Shown: positions 26,023 to 37,062 of the stretch, one piece after another
Layout of the letters: each line of letters opens with the position of its first letter
Numbering within the stretch: the first letter of the stretch is position 1
Source: Prochlorococcus sp. AG-418-G23
GTDB taxonomy: Bacteria; Cyanobacteriota; Cyanobacteriia; PCC-6307; Cyanobiaceae
Direction: 5' to 3'
Length of the DNA: 62,185 nucleotides
NCBI GenBank assembly: GCA_003214195.1
Contig: QCLY01000003.1
Coordinates: 1 to 62,185, forward strand
Notes under the pieces: generated by a model
Told to the model about the DNA's origin: nothing
Databases searched by the model: none
The model's input: the letters and a program-made list of their open reading frames with translations, nothing else
Position numbers and translations under genes: made by a program

Positions 26023-26049
26023 GACTCAGGCGAGAAAGAGACAGTTGAT

Positions 26050-27201
26050 TCAGTTATTTTCAACGGAATTTCTTAAGATTTGATCTTCATTAGATAGACG
26101 AAGCGTGACAGGGCCTAAGGGGTGTTTTGCATTTGGATAAATACTATGGTTGTGGTGGTGATTATGTTCGTGTTGGTGAGATTCTAAGTTTTCATGTTCT
26201 ACGAAATCACTTTCTAATAAATTGGATTTTTCTTTGTTATGAATTGGGATTGGATTTTGTTCCTCACAAGCACCATTACATTCAAGATCACATAAATCGC
26301 AGCTTAGACCCAAACCCTCTACATGATCATGATGACTTTCTTGAGCCATTCCAACTTCTTTTTCAAAGCCAAATAAATTTGATCTATATTTACAAGTGGA
26401 GCAATTCATAAAATTCTTATCCTCATCATTAAGAATCTCTTCAATCCTCTCTACAAAAGTTTCGACAACATAAGACTGTGATGAAAGATATTTTGCATGT
26501 ATAAATGAAATATGTGGATTGTTAATCGCAACTAGATCACTTTGCCTTTTTATTCTCGTAACAAGCACTCCTGAAAAAAGGAAATAAGGGAAAATAATTA
26601 TATTTTTATAACCAAGTCTCACAACATTTTTCAACCCAGGTTCAACAAGAGGGAAAGTCACTCCAGAAAAAACTGTTTCCCCCCACCCTAGACCAATACC
26701 CTCTACAATCATCCTCGTAATTTTGGAAACATTGGAATTCGCATCTGGGTCAGAAGAGCCTCTTCCAACAACAACTAATAATGATTCTTCAGGTTTGAGA
26801 GTATTATTTTGCTTGAATACATCTTTTACTCTTTCACAAGCTGCACTAATCATTAAATTATTAATACCTAATTCTCTTCCATAAATTATTTCAATACCTG
26901 TTTTACTTGAATAATTCATAAGCAAGCTAGGTATATCATTTTTTACATGTCCCGCAGCAAAAAGCATTGCAGGTATTGCAATTACTTTTTTTATAGAATT
27001 TTCTTTTAGTTTGTCTAGAGCATCGACAAGTGAAGGTTTAGCAAACTCCAAGAAACCATATCCAACTAATATGCTTGGATATCTCTTTTGAATGAGTTTG
27101 GTTAATTCTTCAAATTCAGTGATGGCTAGTTTATTTCTACTCCCGTGTCCACAAATAAGAATCGCGACTTGGTTATTTAACTTGGAATCTAAATTATCCA
27201 A
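26050..27201 (-). CDS. Sirohydrochlorin chelatase (CbiX/SirB-like) with Cys/His-rich tail
   Basis: A 383-residue enzyme inserting a metal (iron for siroheme, or cobalt for B12) into sirohydrochlorin. The N-terminal half has ILICGHGSRNKLAITEFEEL with the catalytic His, and the second half repeats the fold (VGRGSSDPDANSNVSKITRM). The C-terminal 110 residues carry NCSTCKY, LSCDLCDLECNGACEEQ and HQHEHNHHHNHS, probable metal-binding clusters. Which metal is used cannot be told from the sequence. Confidence 0.85.
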   Translation of the reverse strand: MDNLDSKLNNQVAILICGHGSRNKLAITEFEELTKLIQKRYPSILVGYGFLEFAKPSLVDALDKLKENSIKKVIAIPAMLFAAGHVKNDIPSLLMNYSSKTGIEIIYGRELGINNLMISAACERVKDVFKQNNTLKPEESLLVVVGRGSSDPDANSNVSKITRMIVEGIGLGWGETVFSGVTFPLVEPGLKNVVRLGYKNIIIFPYFLFSGVLVTRIKRQSDLVAINNPHISFIHAKYLSSQSYVVETFVERIEEILNDEDKNFMNCSTCKYRSNLFGFEKEVGMAQESHHDHVEGLGLSCDLCDLECNGACEEQNPIPIHNKEKSNLLESDFVEHENLESHQHEHNHHHNHSIYPNAKHPLGPVTLRLSNEDQILRNSVENN

Positions 27202-27248
27202 AATTAGGTTATTACTTATACCATGATAGTAAGGAACATTATTATGTA

Positions 27249-28529
27249 GTGAAAAAAAATAATAACCTACTTGAAATTCCCAATATCAACTCAAAGGACG
27301 CCAAGTTTAAGGATTTGATTTATGACGTTGACGATTACTTATTCAATGAAAATAATTCTTCCATGAAAGGATTCCAGCACTTATGCGTATGCAGTGGAGG
27401 TACAACTTCTAGCTGTGCTAAAAATGGTCTTACAACACTTGATCTAAGAAAAAATTACAACAAAATTCACCTAGATCTAGAGAGCAATTCAGTAACAATT
27501 GGAGGTGGAGTAATAATGGGGGATCTAATAAATCATTTACAGAAAAATAATCGAAGTTTTCCTATCGGACTTTCTAAACTTCCTGGAGCAGGCTATATAC
27601 TTACAGGTGGTGTAAGTCCGCTTAGTAGAACTTACGGACTAGCAATTGATAATATTGAATCAATAAAATGTTTCTTGGGCAATGGCACATTTATCTCTTT
27701 AAAAAAAAATCAAATAAATCCAGAAAAACAATTAATTTGGGAGGCCATTAAAGGGGCAGCACCCTTCTTCTCAATCGTTACAGAGATAGAACTTAAGACT
27801 ATCCAATCTAATCCAATTAAAGTTATTGAAGGATTTGTAAATCTAAATGAACTTTCAGAAATAATACAACTATCAGAGAAATTTCCAGAAAATATTAGTC
27901 TTCAATGGATTTATGCCCAAAAAATTTATATATATGTTTTTGCTGAACTCAAAAAAAATTTAGAGGATAAAATAACAGAAGAATACTTAATGCCTCTAGA
28001 CAAATTTCCTGCTCTAGAAAAAAAAATTCATGAGAGCTTTAACAAAATAACTTTCTTCCCAAAGGAACTGAATTTATATGAGCTGAATCCAAACAACCAT
28101 TCTGAGGTTATTAGTCTTCTTGGAGAAGATTTAAAAAATGATATCCCAATTTTTATAAAGTGCTTGAATGAAATAATGGATAATAAACCTAATAATTCCT
28201 GTTATGTTGCTTCTCAACAACTAGGTTGCAAAACTAAAAAGTTAAATCATGGCTCAAGCTTTTTTGTTCATAGAAAAAGTACTTGGAAACCATGGATATA
28301 TGCATCATGGGAAAAACATGATCTTCATGAAAAAAAAGTCGTGATGGAATGGATGTATAACTCATGGAATAAACTTAAAAGTTTTTATCCGAATATTCAC
28401 TTGGCTCAATTGCATAATCATTTAAATTCTCATGAGGAGGAACTTACATTAGCTTTTGGGAATAGAATAAATGAGTTAAAAACTTTAAAGAAAATTTTTG
28501 ATCCACAAGGAATTTTGCCTCCTTTATAA
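27249..28529 (+). CDS. FAD-binding (PCMH-type) oxidoreductase
   Basis: A 426-residue protein, GTG start. The FAD-binding PCMH domain includes VCSGGTTSSCAKNGLTTLDL, VTIGGGVIMGDLINHLQ and GAGYILTGGVSPLSRTYG (about residues 37-140), as in flavoproteins of the GlcD or berberine-bridge type. The C-terminal part ends KKIFDPQGILPP, also typical. Substrate unknown. It stands head-to-head with the chelatase and 30 bases before the SulP gene. Confidence 0.82.
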   Translation: MKKNNNLLEIPNINSKDAKFKDLIYDVDDYLFNENNSSMKGFQHLCVCSGGTTSSCAKNGLTTLDLRKNYNKIHLDLESNSVTIGGGVIMGDLINHLQKNNRSFPIGLSKLPGAGYILTGGVSPLSRTYGLAIDNIESIKCFLGNGTFISLKKNQINPEKQLIWEAIKGAAPFFSIVTEIELKTIQSNPIKVIEGFVNLNELSEIIQLSEKFPENISLQWIYAQKIYIYVFAELKKNLEDKITEEYLMPLDKFPALEKKIHESFNKITFFPKELNLYELNPNNHSEVISLLGEDLKNDIPIFIKCLNEIMDNKPNNSCYVASQQLGCKTKKLNHGSSFFVHRKSTWKPWIYASWEKHDLHEKKVVMEWMYNSWNKLKSFYPNIHLAQLHNHLNSHEEELTLAFGNRINELKTLKKIFDPQGILPPL

Positions 28530-28559
28530 GGTAACTTTTTAATTATAAAGAAACTTAAA

Positions 28560-30125
28560 ATGTCAAATTTCTCAAGATATTTATCTAAAAATTGGTTAGA
28601 TGATCCAAAGTCAAATATTCTATCTGGCTTAGTTGTCGCTTTTGCAATGATCCCAGAAGCAATTGCTTTTTCAGGTATAGCTGGTGTAGATCCTAAAGTT
28701 GGACTCTTTGGCGCATTTTGCTTATCTATAACAATTGCGATTGTTGGAGGAAGAAGGGGTATGATCACTTCGGCTACAGGTTCAACAGCTCTTTTAATGA
28801 CAGGACTTGTTGCTTATGGAGAATCACAAGCTCCTGGATTAGGAATCTCATATCTCATTGCAGCTGGAATATTAACTGGGATATTCCAAATTCTTTGGGG
28901 ATATCTAAGACTTGCCTACCAAATGAGATTCGTGCCAACAGGAGTATTAAGTGGATTTGTAAATGCACTAGCACTTTTAATATTTCAAGCACAACTACCT
29001 CAGTTAGGAATAGGTATTAAAGAATCAAAAGGATTAGTTGAACAAACAATAAGTCAATATCCAGTTAACTCTCAGATTCCAGTAGTTTGGATTCTTGTAA
29101 TCCTAGGATTAGTAATTATCTATGGGCTTCCAAAAATCACGAAAATAGTCCCATCTCAACTTATCGCAATAGTAGTAATTACTCTTATAAGCATATTTTT
29201 TAATCTAGATGTCCCAACAGTTAGCGATTTGGGTAAATTGCCTGATGGATTACCAACTATTTCTCTTCCTTTTGGATCAATAGAAAATGGGAAAGTACCA
29301 TTTAGTCTTGAAACATTAGGGATAATTTTACCGACCTCACTGGCAATATCTCTTGTGGGTTTAATGGAAACCTTTTTAACTCAGGACATATTAGACGATG
29401 TAACTGATACAAGTTCCAATAAAAATAAAGAAGCAAGAGGACAGGGGATTGCGAATATTGTGGCATCCTTATTTGGTGGAATGGCAGGATGTGCCTTGGT
29501 TGGGCAATCTGTTATGAATAGTGAAAATGGTGGTAAATCTAGATTATCAACCCTCTCCTCAGGCATATCTCTACTAATTATGATAATCCTCTTGAAGACT
29601 TGGATTGGAGCTATCCCAATGGCTGCTTTAGTAGCAATTATGATAACTATCGCAATAAGTACTGCTGATATAAATGGATTAAGAAATATTGGAAAGATTC
29701 CTAAAAGTGACACTGCTGTAATGCTTATGACTTTTGCAGTTACCATGCTTACAAAACCTCATAATCTTGCACTTGGAGTTATTGCAGGAGTTGCATTAGC
29801 GGCAATCCTTTTCAGTAGAAAAGTCGCAAAAGTTATTACTGTCTCAAGAACAAAAGAAAAGAATTTTACTATTTACAAAGTAAAGGGACAATTATTTTTT
29901 GTAAGTAAAATTTATTTTCTGCAAGGGTTTGATATTTATGACCATCCAGAAAATATAGTGATTGATATGTCCTTAGCTCATATTTGGGATCAAAGTGGCG
30001 TTGTAGCTCTTGAGCAAATTATTAGAAAATTCCAGAATGGTGGTTCTAAAGTGGAAATTGTAGGATTAAATAAAGAGAGTCTTAACTTATTTGAAAGACT
30101 AGGTGGTATGGAAAGTAGTCATTAA
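28560..30125 (+). CDS. SulP family anion transporter (sulfate or bicarbonate, BicA-like)
   Basis: A 521-residue protein with about 12-14 membrane segments. The signature is GLVVAFAMIPEAIAFSGIAG near the N-terminus, with a cytosolic STAS domain from about residue 440 (IVIDMSLAHIWDQSGVVALE). Cyanobacterial SulP proteins import sulfate or, as BicA, bicarbonate with Na+. The sequence alone does not settle which. Neighbouring metA and metY make sulfate plausible; carbon uptake is equally possible. Confidence 0.85.
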   Translation: MSNFSRYLSKNWLDDPKSNILSGLVVAFAMIPEAIAFSGIAGVDPKVGLFGAFCLSITIAIVGGRRGMITSATGSTALLMTGLVAYGESQAPGLGISYLIAAGILTGIFQILWGYLRLAYQMRFVPTGVLSGFVNALALLIFQAQLPQLGIGIKESKGLVEQTISQYPVNSQIPVVWILVILGLVIIYGLPKITKIVPSQLIAIVVITLISIFFNLDVPTVSDLGKLPDGLPTISLPFGSIENGKVPFSLETLGIILPTSLAISLVGLMETFLTQDILDDVTDTSSNKNKEARGQGIANIVASLFGGMAGCALVGQSVMNSENGGKSRLSTLSSGISLLIMIILLKTWIGAIPMAALVAIMITIAISTADINGLRNIGKIPKSDTAVMLMTFAVTMLTKPHNLALGVIAGVALAAILFSRKVAKVITVSRTKEKNFTIYKVKGQLFFVSKIYFLQGFDIYDHPENIVIDMSLAHIWDQSGVVALEQIIRKFQNGGSKVEIVGLNKESLNLFERLGGMESSH

Positions 30126-30130
30126 AAAAG

Positions 30131-31021
30131 TTAATTAAGACTAACTTGTTGATAACAAAACCAAAGCCATTGCTGAAAAAGCAAATTCCTATGAGATCTC
30201 CAAGCAGTTTTTGAACTATTTGGATCGAAATTTTTAGGAGGGGGAACATCTCCCTTTTCTTTGTCTCTTTCAATTTCGCTAATAATTCTATGCACCGTAT
30301 ATTCAGGATGACCTAAATGCATAAGTTGTTTTTGATCATGAGATTCAAATATTGTATATCCGACGTTTTCTCCATAAGCCAACAAATTCAATTTCCCTTC
30401 TTTTTGCGCCTTCTCCATTTCTAAATCTGGCAATCCCGCAAATCTACTTTGAGGACATATAAATTCATCATCTTGTGTACCCATCAAAGGGTGTCCAGGA
30501 ACAAGACTTTTTAAAGGAAATACCCCAAATAATTTCCTATCAAAAACTTGCTTATCAACCCCTGCCAAATAAGCTAGCGCAAAGCCCGCCCAACATAATC
30601 CAAGAGTACTCGCACAAGAATTTCTGGCTTCATTTACAATTTTCACAAATTCATCCCAATACTTAACCTCCTCAAAGGCTAGGTGCTCAATAGGTGCTCC
30701 AGTAATAATGATTCCGTCTAAAGGTTCTGGATTATTTGCTTCTTCCCAAGTTATGTATAGATTATTTAGATGATTAAGATCCCATGTTTTATAAGAGTGA
30801 GTTTCAAGCCTTATCCAAACTGGCTCAATTTGAAGAGGAGATAAACCAAGTGGATGTAGTAAGTTAAATTCATATTGCTTACCAAGAGGCATGATATTTA
30901 AAATACCAATCCTAAGAGGACGTATATCCTGTCTTTTTGCCAATTCTGGTTCGATCCAAGATATATGATTTTTCTCAACATCACTAATCTTGTGATAGTT
31001 ACTAGGAATTATTAAAGCCAA
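30131..31021 (-). CDS. metA: Homoserine O-acyltransferase (MetA type)
   Basis: A 296-residue enzyme acylating homoserine in methionine synthesis. The glutamine-amidotransferase-like fold shows IRPLRIGILNIMPLGKQ, ITGAPIEHLAFEEVKYW, the nucleophile in LGLCWAGFALAYL (Cys near residue 142) and HLGHPEYTV with the catalytic His. MetA proteins use succinyl- or acetyl-CoA; the partner metY, 13 bases upstream, suggests O-acetylhomoserine as product, by inference. Convergent with the SulP gene (5-base gap). Confidence 0.93.
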   Translation of the reverse strand: MALIIPSNYHKISDVEKNHISWIEPELAKRQDIRPLRIGILNIMPLGKQYEFNLLHPLGLSPLQIEPVWIRLETHSYKTWDLNHLNNLYITWEEANNPEPLDGIIITGAPIEHLAFEEVKYWDEFVKIVNEARNSCASTLGLCWAGFALAYLAGVDKQVFDRKLFGVFPLKSLVPGHPLMGTQDDEFICPQSRFAGLPDLEMEKAQKEGKLNLLAYGENVGYTIFESHDQKQLMHLGHPEYTVHRIISEIERDKEKGDVPPPKNFDPNSSKTAWRSHRNLLFQQWLWFCYQQVSLN

Positions 31022-31034
31022 TAAATCTCCTTTC

Positions 31035-32390
<1,356 letters not shown>

Positions 32391-32435
32391 TTAACTTAGA
32401 AAAGTCCAAAAAAAAAACAAAAAAAAGATAAATAT

Positions 32436-33095
32436 TTATAAATCCTTTTTTAATGAGGGGTAATTTTCTACCATATATGAGCTCAAATTCTCTTTTATCG
32501 CTGATCTGAGTTTCTCAATATTTGCAGATTCAATTATTGGAAAAGTTTTATTAGCCTCAGGATCTTTTTCAGTAATTGATTTCCAATTCTTACCAACATC
32601 TTTTTTAGAGTTGTTTAAAACCTCATCAAAGTTGAAGACGCTATCGTTATTTTTAGCGTCAAATTCGCTAAACGCTTTATTTATGAGCTGTTTTCTATTT
32701 TCGAATAGATTCTTGGCCTTTAAAGTATCTGGAAGACCCATAACTGGTTTAAATTCCTTAAGAAGTTGTATTTCTTCTTCAATTAAGAGTGTCCAGACAC
32801 CATGTTTATTTTTTGGGAGATTAGAATTACAAAAAATATTTATTTCATCTAGGTAAAAATTTAACCATAAATAATATGATTTTTCTTCAATAGTTTTTTT
32901 AACGGATATCTTTTTATTTTGAATCTTTGGGAGTAACTTTTCTGCTTTCTTTAAAAACTGTCTGTCTTCTCTTTCTAAATTTATTAATCCCCATCTTTGA
33001 CTATAGTCCCATAAATCTTCGTATCTTGTTAAATCTTCTTGATTCCAACCAAGAGCTTTCAGTTCATGAGAACGATGTGATAATTCCTTTTTCAA
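32436..33095 (-). CDS. Hypothetical soluble protein
   Basis: A 219-residue charged, helical protein (ELKALGWNQEDLTRYEDLWD near the start). No signal peptide, membrane segment or family I recognise. It is on the same strand as metY and the following dehydrogenase-like gene, with gaps of about 70-90 bases. Confidence 0.7.
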   Translation of the reverse strand: MKKELSHRSHELKALGWNQEDLTRYEDLWDYSQRWGLINLEREDRQFLKKAEKLLPKIQNKKISVKKTIEEKSYYLWLNFYLDEINIFCNSNLPKNKHGVWTLLIEEEIQLLKEFKPVMGLPDTLKAKNLFENRKQLINKAFSEFDAKNNDSVFNFDEVLNNSKKDVGKNWKSITEKDPEANKTFPIIESANIEKLRSAIKENLSSYMVENYPSLKKDL

Positions 33096-33187
33096 AAAAA
33101 CCTTTTAAAACCATAAATATTCTAACCCTGCAATTAAGATTAGTAAATAAATGGAAAAACTTAGTTTTTTGCAAATTCAACAAATAA

Positions 33188-34696
33188 TCAATTATTAAAA
33201 TAATTATTTATTATTTTTAATAAATTAATATAACTTGGATTTTTTTTAGAAATTTGATTACTAGAATCATTATTTTTAAGATCATTTTCCTCTTTGTCAA
33301 TTAAATATTCCTTGTAAAACATCTCAATATCATTAAAAAGATAATCTCCTTTTAATTTTTCATTTAGTTCTAAAGATAATTCAGACTTCACAGATTCTTG
33401 GCAAAAATTAGTGATTTCTTCTGAACTAATTAAAACCTTATAAATTTCTTTTTTTTCTTCTGAATTAGCATTAAAGCATAAATAAATCAAATTAATCATT
33501 GAACAATTATTATTTTTGATTTTGAATTTTTTATAAATGTCTGGCCAAAATTTTAAGGATTTTAGACCTTCTAAACCTCCTTGACTGAGAGAGTATTTGT
33601 TACACCAATCTACAAATTCTGAGACATCTTTTGGACATCTTTTGAGTTGTAAAACCATATCTGATAAAACTTGTCCTGCCTGAAAATTCCTTGTTGGTTT
33701 TCCTTCGGTTGGTAGAGTCATGCTCCCTAAGACATCAGCCTTAACAGCATTTAACTGAGAGAAAGTATAATCTCCTTTTTCACAAGATTTGTCATTAATT
33801 ATTTCCTTTGCACTAATTATTTCTTCACCATAACCAAGTTCTTTTAATGAAAGATATTTGTTCTCTAATTTATTTTCTTTCCTAACTTGGAATGATACTG
33901 AAGCGGCCTGATCTAAACATTGAGTCAATAAAATTGTATTAATGCTAGGCAACATTCCTGGCTTATCGGAATGAAAGTTGTTTATAAAACCTGCAAATAT
34001 GGATGAGATATTTTTTATTGATTTTATATATTGACATTCAATATTATGAACTCCAGGAGAAACTTGAATTTTCGGTGACAATTGATTCAAAATACGAGCT
34101 CCTATTAAAGCAGTTAGGGCATCAGGATGGCAGAAATTTGCAGTAAAACTATCATTAGGATTTCGTAAGGCCCCATGACGATGAAATCCTGTAAAAAAAG
34201 CTAAATTTGGATATTTATTACAGAGAATAATGGGATTTTTACTCTCATTATCTATACAAAAAGAACCGACTAGACATCCAAGAACCACATTTTCTCTTTT
34301 TAAAGTTTTTCTAAGTTCTAAAGCATGTTTAACATCATCTTGTATATGATTACTATTTGAAGCAAGAATAACTATTTCGCATCCCAATAGAAGATCTTTT
34401 AGATCAAAAGACTTTCTTATTCCTTCTGATGAATAATGTCCCATCCTCTTAATCTTTTCTACAGTCTCATTATCCATATCAGAAAGAACATCATTTGAGA
34501 AAGCACCTAACAAATCTCTATCTTCCCTAGGAGCTAAGAGAATATTTTTTGAACTCCCATGCATAGCACAGTTATATGCTAATGATGCAGGATATAAACC
34601 AACACTGTAAAATCCAACTTTGCTATTCTCTATATTTTTAATCAATGAATAAAAATACTTTTTATCATTTATGTTATCAATGAAATTATTCTTCAT
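33188..34696 (-). CDS. Rossmann-fold dehydrogenase-like protein (glycerol-3-phosphate dehydrogenase-like)
   Basis: A 502-residue protein. The N-terminal 110 residues read as a nucleotide-binding fold (VGFYSVGLYPASLAYNCAMH; CEIVILASNSNHIQDDVKHA), like NAD-dependent glycerol-3-phosphate or 6-phosphogluconate dehydrogenases, but the usual GxGxxG is altered to VGLYPA. The C-terminal 200 residues are helical. It is divergent from the glucosylglycerol-phosphatase homologue, which needs a glycerol-3-phosphate-derived substrate. Function inferred, not established. Confidence 0.55.
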   Translation of the reverse strand: MKNNFIDNINDKKYFYSLIKNIENSKVGFYSVGLYPASLAYNCAMHGSSKNILLAPREDRDLLGAFSNDVLSDMDNETVEKIKRMGHYSSEGIRKSFDLKDLLLGCEIVILASNSNHIQDDVKHALELRKTLKRENVVLGCLVGSFCIDNESKNPIILCNKYPNLAFFTGFHRHGALRNPNDSFTANFCHPDALTALIGARILNQLSPKIQVSPGVHNIECQYIKSIKNISSIFAGFINNFHSDKPGMLPSINTILLTQCLDQAASVSFQVRKENKLENKYLSLKELGYGEEIISAKEIINDKSCEKGDYTFSQLNAVKADVLGSMTLPTEGKPTRNFQAGQVLSDMVLQLKRCPKDVSEFVDWCNKYSLSQGGLEGLKSLKFWPDIYKKFKIKNNNCSMINLIYLCFNANSEEKKEIYKVLISSEEITNFCQESVKSELSLELNEKLKGDYLFNDIEMFYKEYLIDKEENDLKNNDSSNQISKKNPSYINLLKIINNYFNN

Positions 34697-34862
34697 TTTT
34701 GGAGATTCTTCATGATTTTTTTAATTTCTTACCCATACCAATATTTTTCTACATTAAAGCAATTCTTGACCATAGCAAATTATTTATTTTAAATATTGAA
34801 TTTTTTAATTTATAATTTTTATGAAAAATGAAAATTAAATTTAAAGATAAATAATTATAAAT

Positions 34863-36083
34863 ATGGAATATATGGCAAGTAATTTAAAGGCACAAAAACA
34901 ATTAATTTCTTCTAAAAATATCTTAATTATTCAAGATATTGATGGGGTTTGTATCCCTTTAGTTAAAGATCCAATGACTAGAAAGTTAGAGTCAAAATAT
35001 ATCTATGCAGTAAAAAAGTTTGCCGAGGAATTCTTTGTATTAACTTGCGGGGAACATGAAGGTCCAAGAGGGGTTAACAGAATAATAGAAAGAAGTTTAA
35101 AGAGCACTACTGAGCCTAAAAACAAAGCACTATATTTAAGAGGTTTAGCAGCCTGTGGAGTAGAGTATCAAGACAACAAAGGTAAAATAAGTTTTGAAGG
35201 AGTCTCAGAAAAAGAACTAACTTTTTTATCTAAAGTGCCTAGTCTAATAAGACCAAAATTTAATTTTATAGTTAAGAATATTTTTCCTGAACTTAGCCAA
35301 GAGGATATCAATTTTCACGCAGTAAAATCAATATGTGAAACACGCTTCTCACCAACGATTAATTTCAATAGTCTATTTGATTTAGTTCACAAAGATTCTG
35401 ATAAAAGAAAGCTTATTCAAATTAGTTTTGAAAAAATGATGAATGAAATCATCTTAAAAGCTGAATCAGAAGGCCTCAAAAACTCATTTTTCCTTCATAT
35501 TTCACCAAATTTAGGTAATAAAAATGGCAGAGAAACAATTAAGCTTTCTTCTCAAGATGATATCGGATCAACAGACATACAATTACTTATCAAGGGAGCA
35601 GTTAAAGATTCTGGAGTTTTATTTCTTTTAAATAAATTTATTGCAGATAAAACTGGTAAAGCTCCTTTTGGAAGAAATTTTAATTTTAGAAACTCTCCAA
35701 ATTCTGTTAAAGAAAAAATTGATTTATGCAAAAGAACCATTCAAAAAGAAGATATGCCTCTGATTGTAGGAGTTGGCGACACAGTTACATCAAAAAAAAA
35801 TAATGATGAAAAAAGTTATTCAAGAGGAGGAAGTGACAGGTCTTTCCTTGAATTAATACAAATATTAGGTGATGAATTTGGGATTAAGAATAAAATAATT
35901 TTTGTAGATAGTAGTTCTGGTGAAGTTGAAAGACCCTCTACAAAAAAAACTGGTTTAATGGGGATCAGTGATGTTCATGACAACTTAAAATTTGACATAG
36001 TTTTTAAAAATGGTCCCAAAGAATATATAAGTTGGTTTATTGAACTTGCTAATGAGAGATCAAACTTTAAAAAAAATAGTTGA
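34863..36083 (+). CDS. stpA: Glucosylglycerol-3-phosphate phosphatase homologue (StpA/GgpP-like)
   Basis: A 406-residue HAD-like phosphatase. The nucleophile motif is IIQDIDGVCIPLVKDPMTRK (about residues 22-41), and VGVGDTVTSKKNNDEKSYSRGG near residue 300 has the acidic C-terminal motif. The StpA family dephosphorylates glucosylglycerol phosphate to the compatible solute. ATG at 34872 is an alternative start (MASNLKAQ). The synthase gene ggpS is not in the window. Confidence 0.82.
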   Translation: MEYMASNLKAQKQLISSKNILIIQDIDGVCIPLVKDPMTRKLESKYIYAVKKFAEEFFVLTCGEHEGPRGVNRIIERSLKSTTEPKNKALYLRGLAACGVEYQDNKGKISFEGVSEKELTFLSKVPSLIRPKFNFIVKNIFPELSQEDINFHAVKSICETRFSPTINFNSLFDLVHKDSDKRKLIQISFEKMMNEIILKAESEGLKNSFFLHISPNLGNKNGRETIKLSSQDDIGSTDIQLLIKGAVKDSGVLFLLNKFIADKTGKAPFGRNFNFRNSPNSVKEKIDLCKRTIQKEDMPLIVGVGDTVTSKKNNDEKSYSRGGSDRSFLELIQILGDEFGIKNKIIFVDSSSGEVERPSTKKTGLMGISDVHDNLKFDIVFKNGPKEYISWFIELANERSNFKKNS

Positions 36084-36123
36084 CTTTTTTATTTTCGAAT
36101 GACAATTTATAAATAATAGATTC

Positions 36124-37056
36124 ATGAAAGAAAAATTCCCTTCAATATATAAAGAACCTATAGAAACATTGCAAATTAATATAGGTTATAAATGCAATCA
36201 GGCTTGTAAGCATTGTCATGTCAATTCGAGTCCCCTAAGGACTGAAAAGATGTCCAATGAAATGATATCTCTTATTCCAAAGATAATTGAAAAATACAAA
36301 ATCAAGACTTTAGATATTACAGGTGGTGCGCCAGAACTTCACCCAGAATTTAAAAACTTAATAACCAGCTTGAGCACAAAACAAGTTGATATTATTGATA
36401 GGTGCAATTTGACAATTTTTTTTGAAGAAGGTTATGAAGATCTTCCTCAATTTCTTGCAAAAAATAAAGTGATCGTTACTGCTTCGCTACCGTGTTATGA
36501 AAAAAATAATGTTGATTTTCAAAGGGGTTTTGGCGTTTTTGAGAAAAGTATTAATGCCATAAAAATTCTTAATGATTTAGGGTATGGGAAAAAAGAAAAT
36601 GGATTACAATTAAATCTTGTTTACAATCCTGTAAGCCCAATTCTTCCTCCTTCTCAGGAAATATTGGAGAAGAATTATAAAAAAATTCTATTCGAAAAAT
36701 ACAATATCGTTTTTAATAATTTATACATAATAACTAATATGCCAATAAATAGATATGAAGAATCTCTTAGAAGAGAAGGGAAACTAAATACTTATTACAA
36801 ATTACTAAAAGAAAATTTTAATGAAAAAAATTTAGATAATCTTATGTGTAAAAAGACAATTAGCGTAAATTGGTTAGGAGAAATTTATGATTGTGACTTT
36901 AACCAACAGATAAATTTCCGAGAGAACAAAGGACCAAAGACACTTTTTGATCTATTGAATGAATCATTTACTTTTGACTACGGAGTGGCTGTAAAAGAAC
37001 ATTGTTTTGCCTGCACTGCAGGTGCTGGGTCAAGTTGTGGAGGGACTTTAAGTTAA
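36124..37056 (+). CDS. arsS: Radical SAM protein, ArsS-like (arsenosugar biosynthesis family)
   Basis: A 310-residue radical SAM enzyme. The [4Fe-4S] Cys motif is CNQACKHCHVNSSP (CxxxCxxC, about residues 20-27), followed by LDITGGAPELHPEF for SAM binding. The C-terminal Cys-rich part (YDCDF; CFACTAGAGSSCGGTL) defines the ArsS-type family linked to arsenosugar synthesis from methylated arsenic. ArsM is usually adjacent but is not obvious here, so the substrate is inferred. Confidence 0.82.
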   Translation: MKEKFPSIYKEPIETLQINIGYKCNQACKHCHVNSSPLRTEKMSNEMISLIPKIIEKYKIKTLDITGGAPELHPEFKNLITSLSTKQVDIIDRCNLTIFFEEGYEDLPQFLAKNKVIVTASLPCYEKNNVDFQRGFGVFEKSINAIKILNDLGYGKKENGLQLNLVYNPVSPILPPSQEILEKNYKKILFEKYNIVFNNLYIITNMPINRYEESLRREGKLNTYYKLLKENFNEKNLDNLMCKKTISVNWLGEIYDCDFNQQINFRENKGPKTLFDLLNESFTFDYGVAVKEHCFACTAGAGSSCGGTLS

Positions 37057-37062
37057 AACCTG

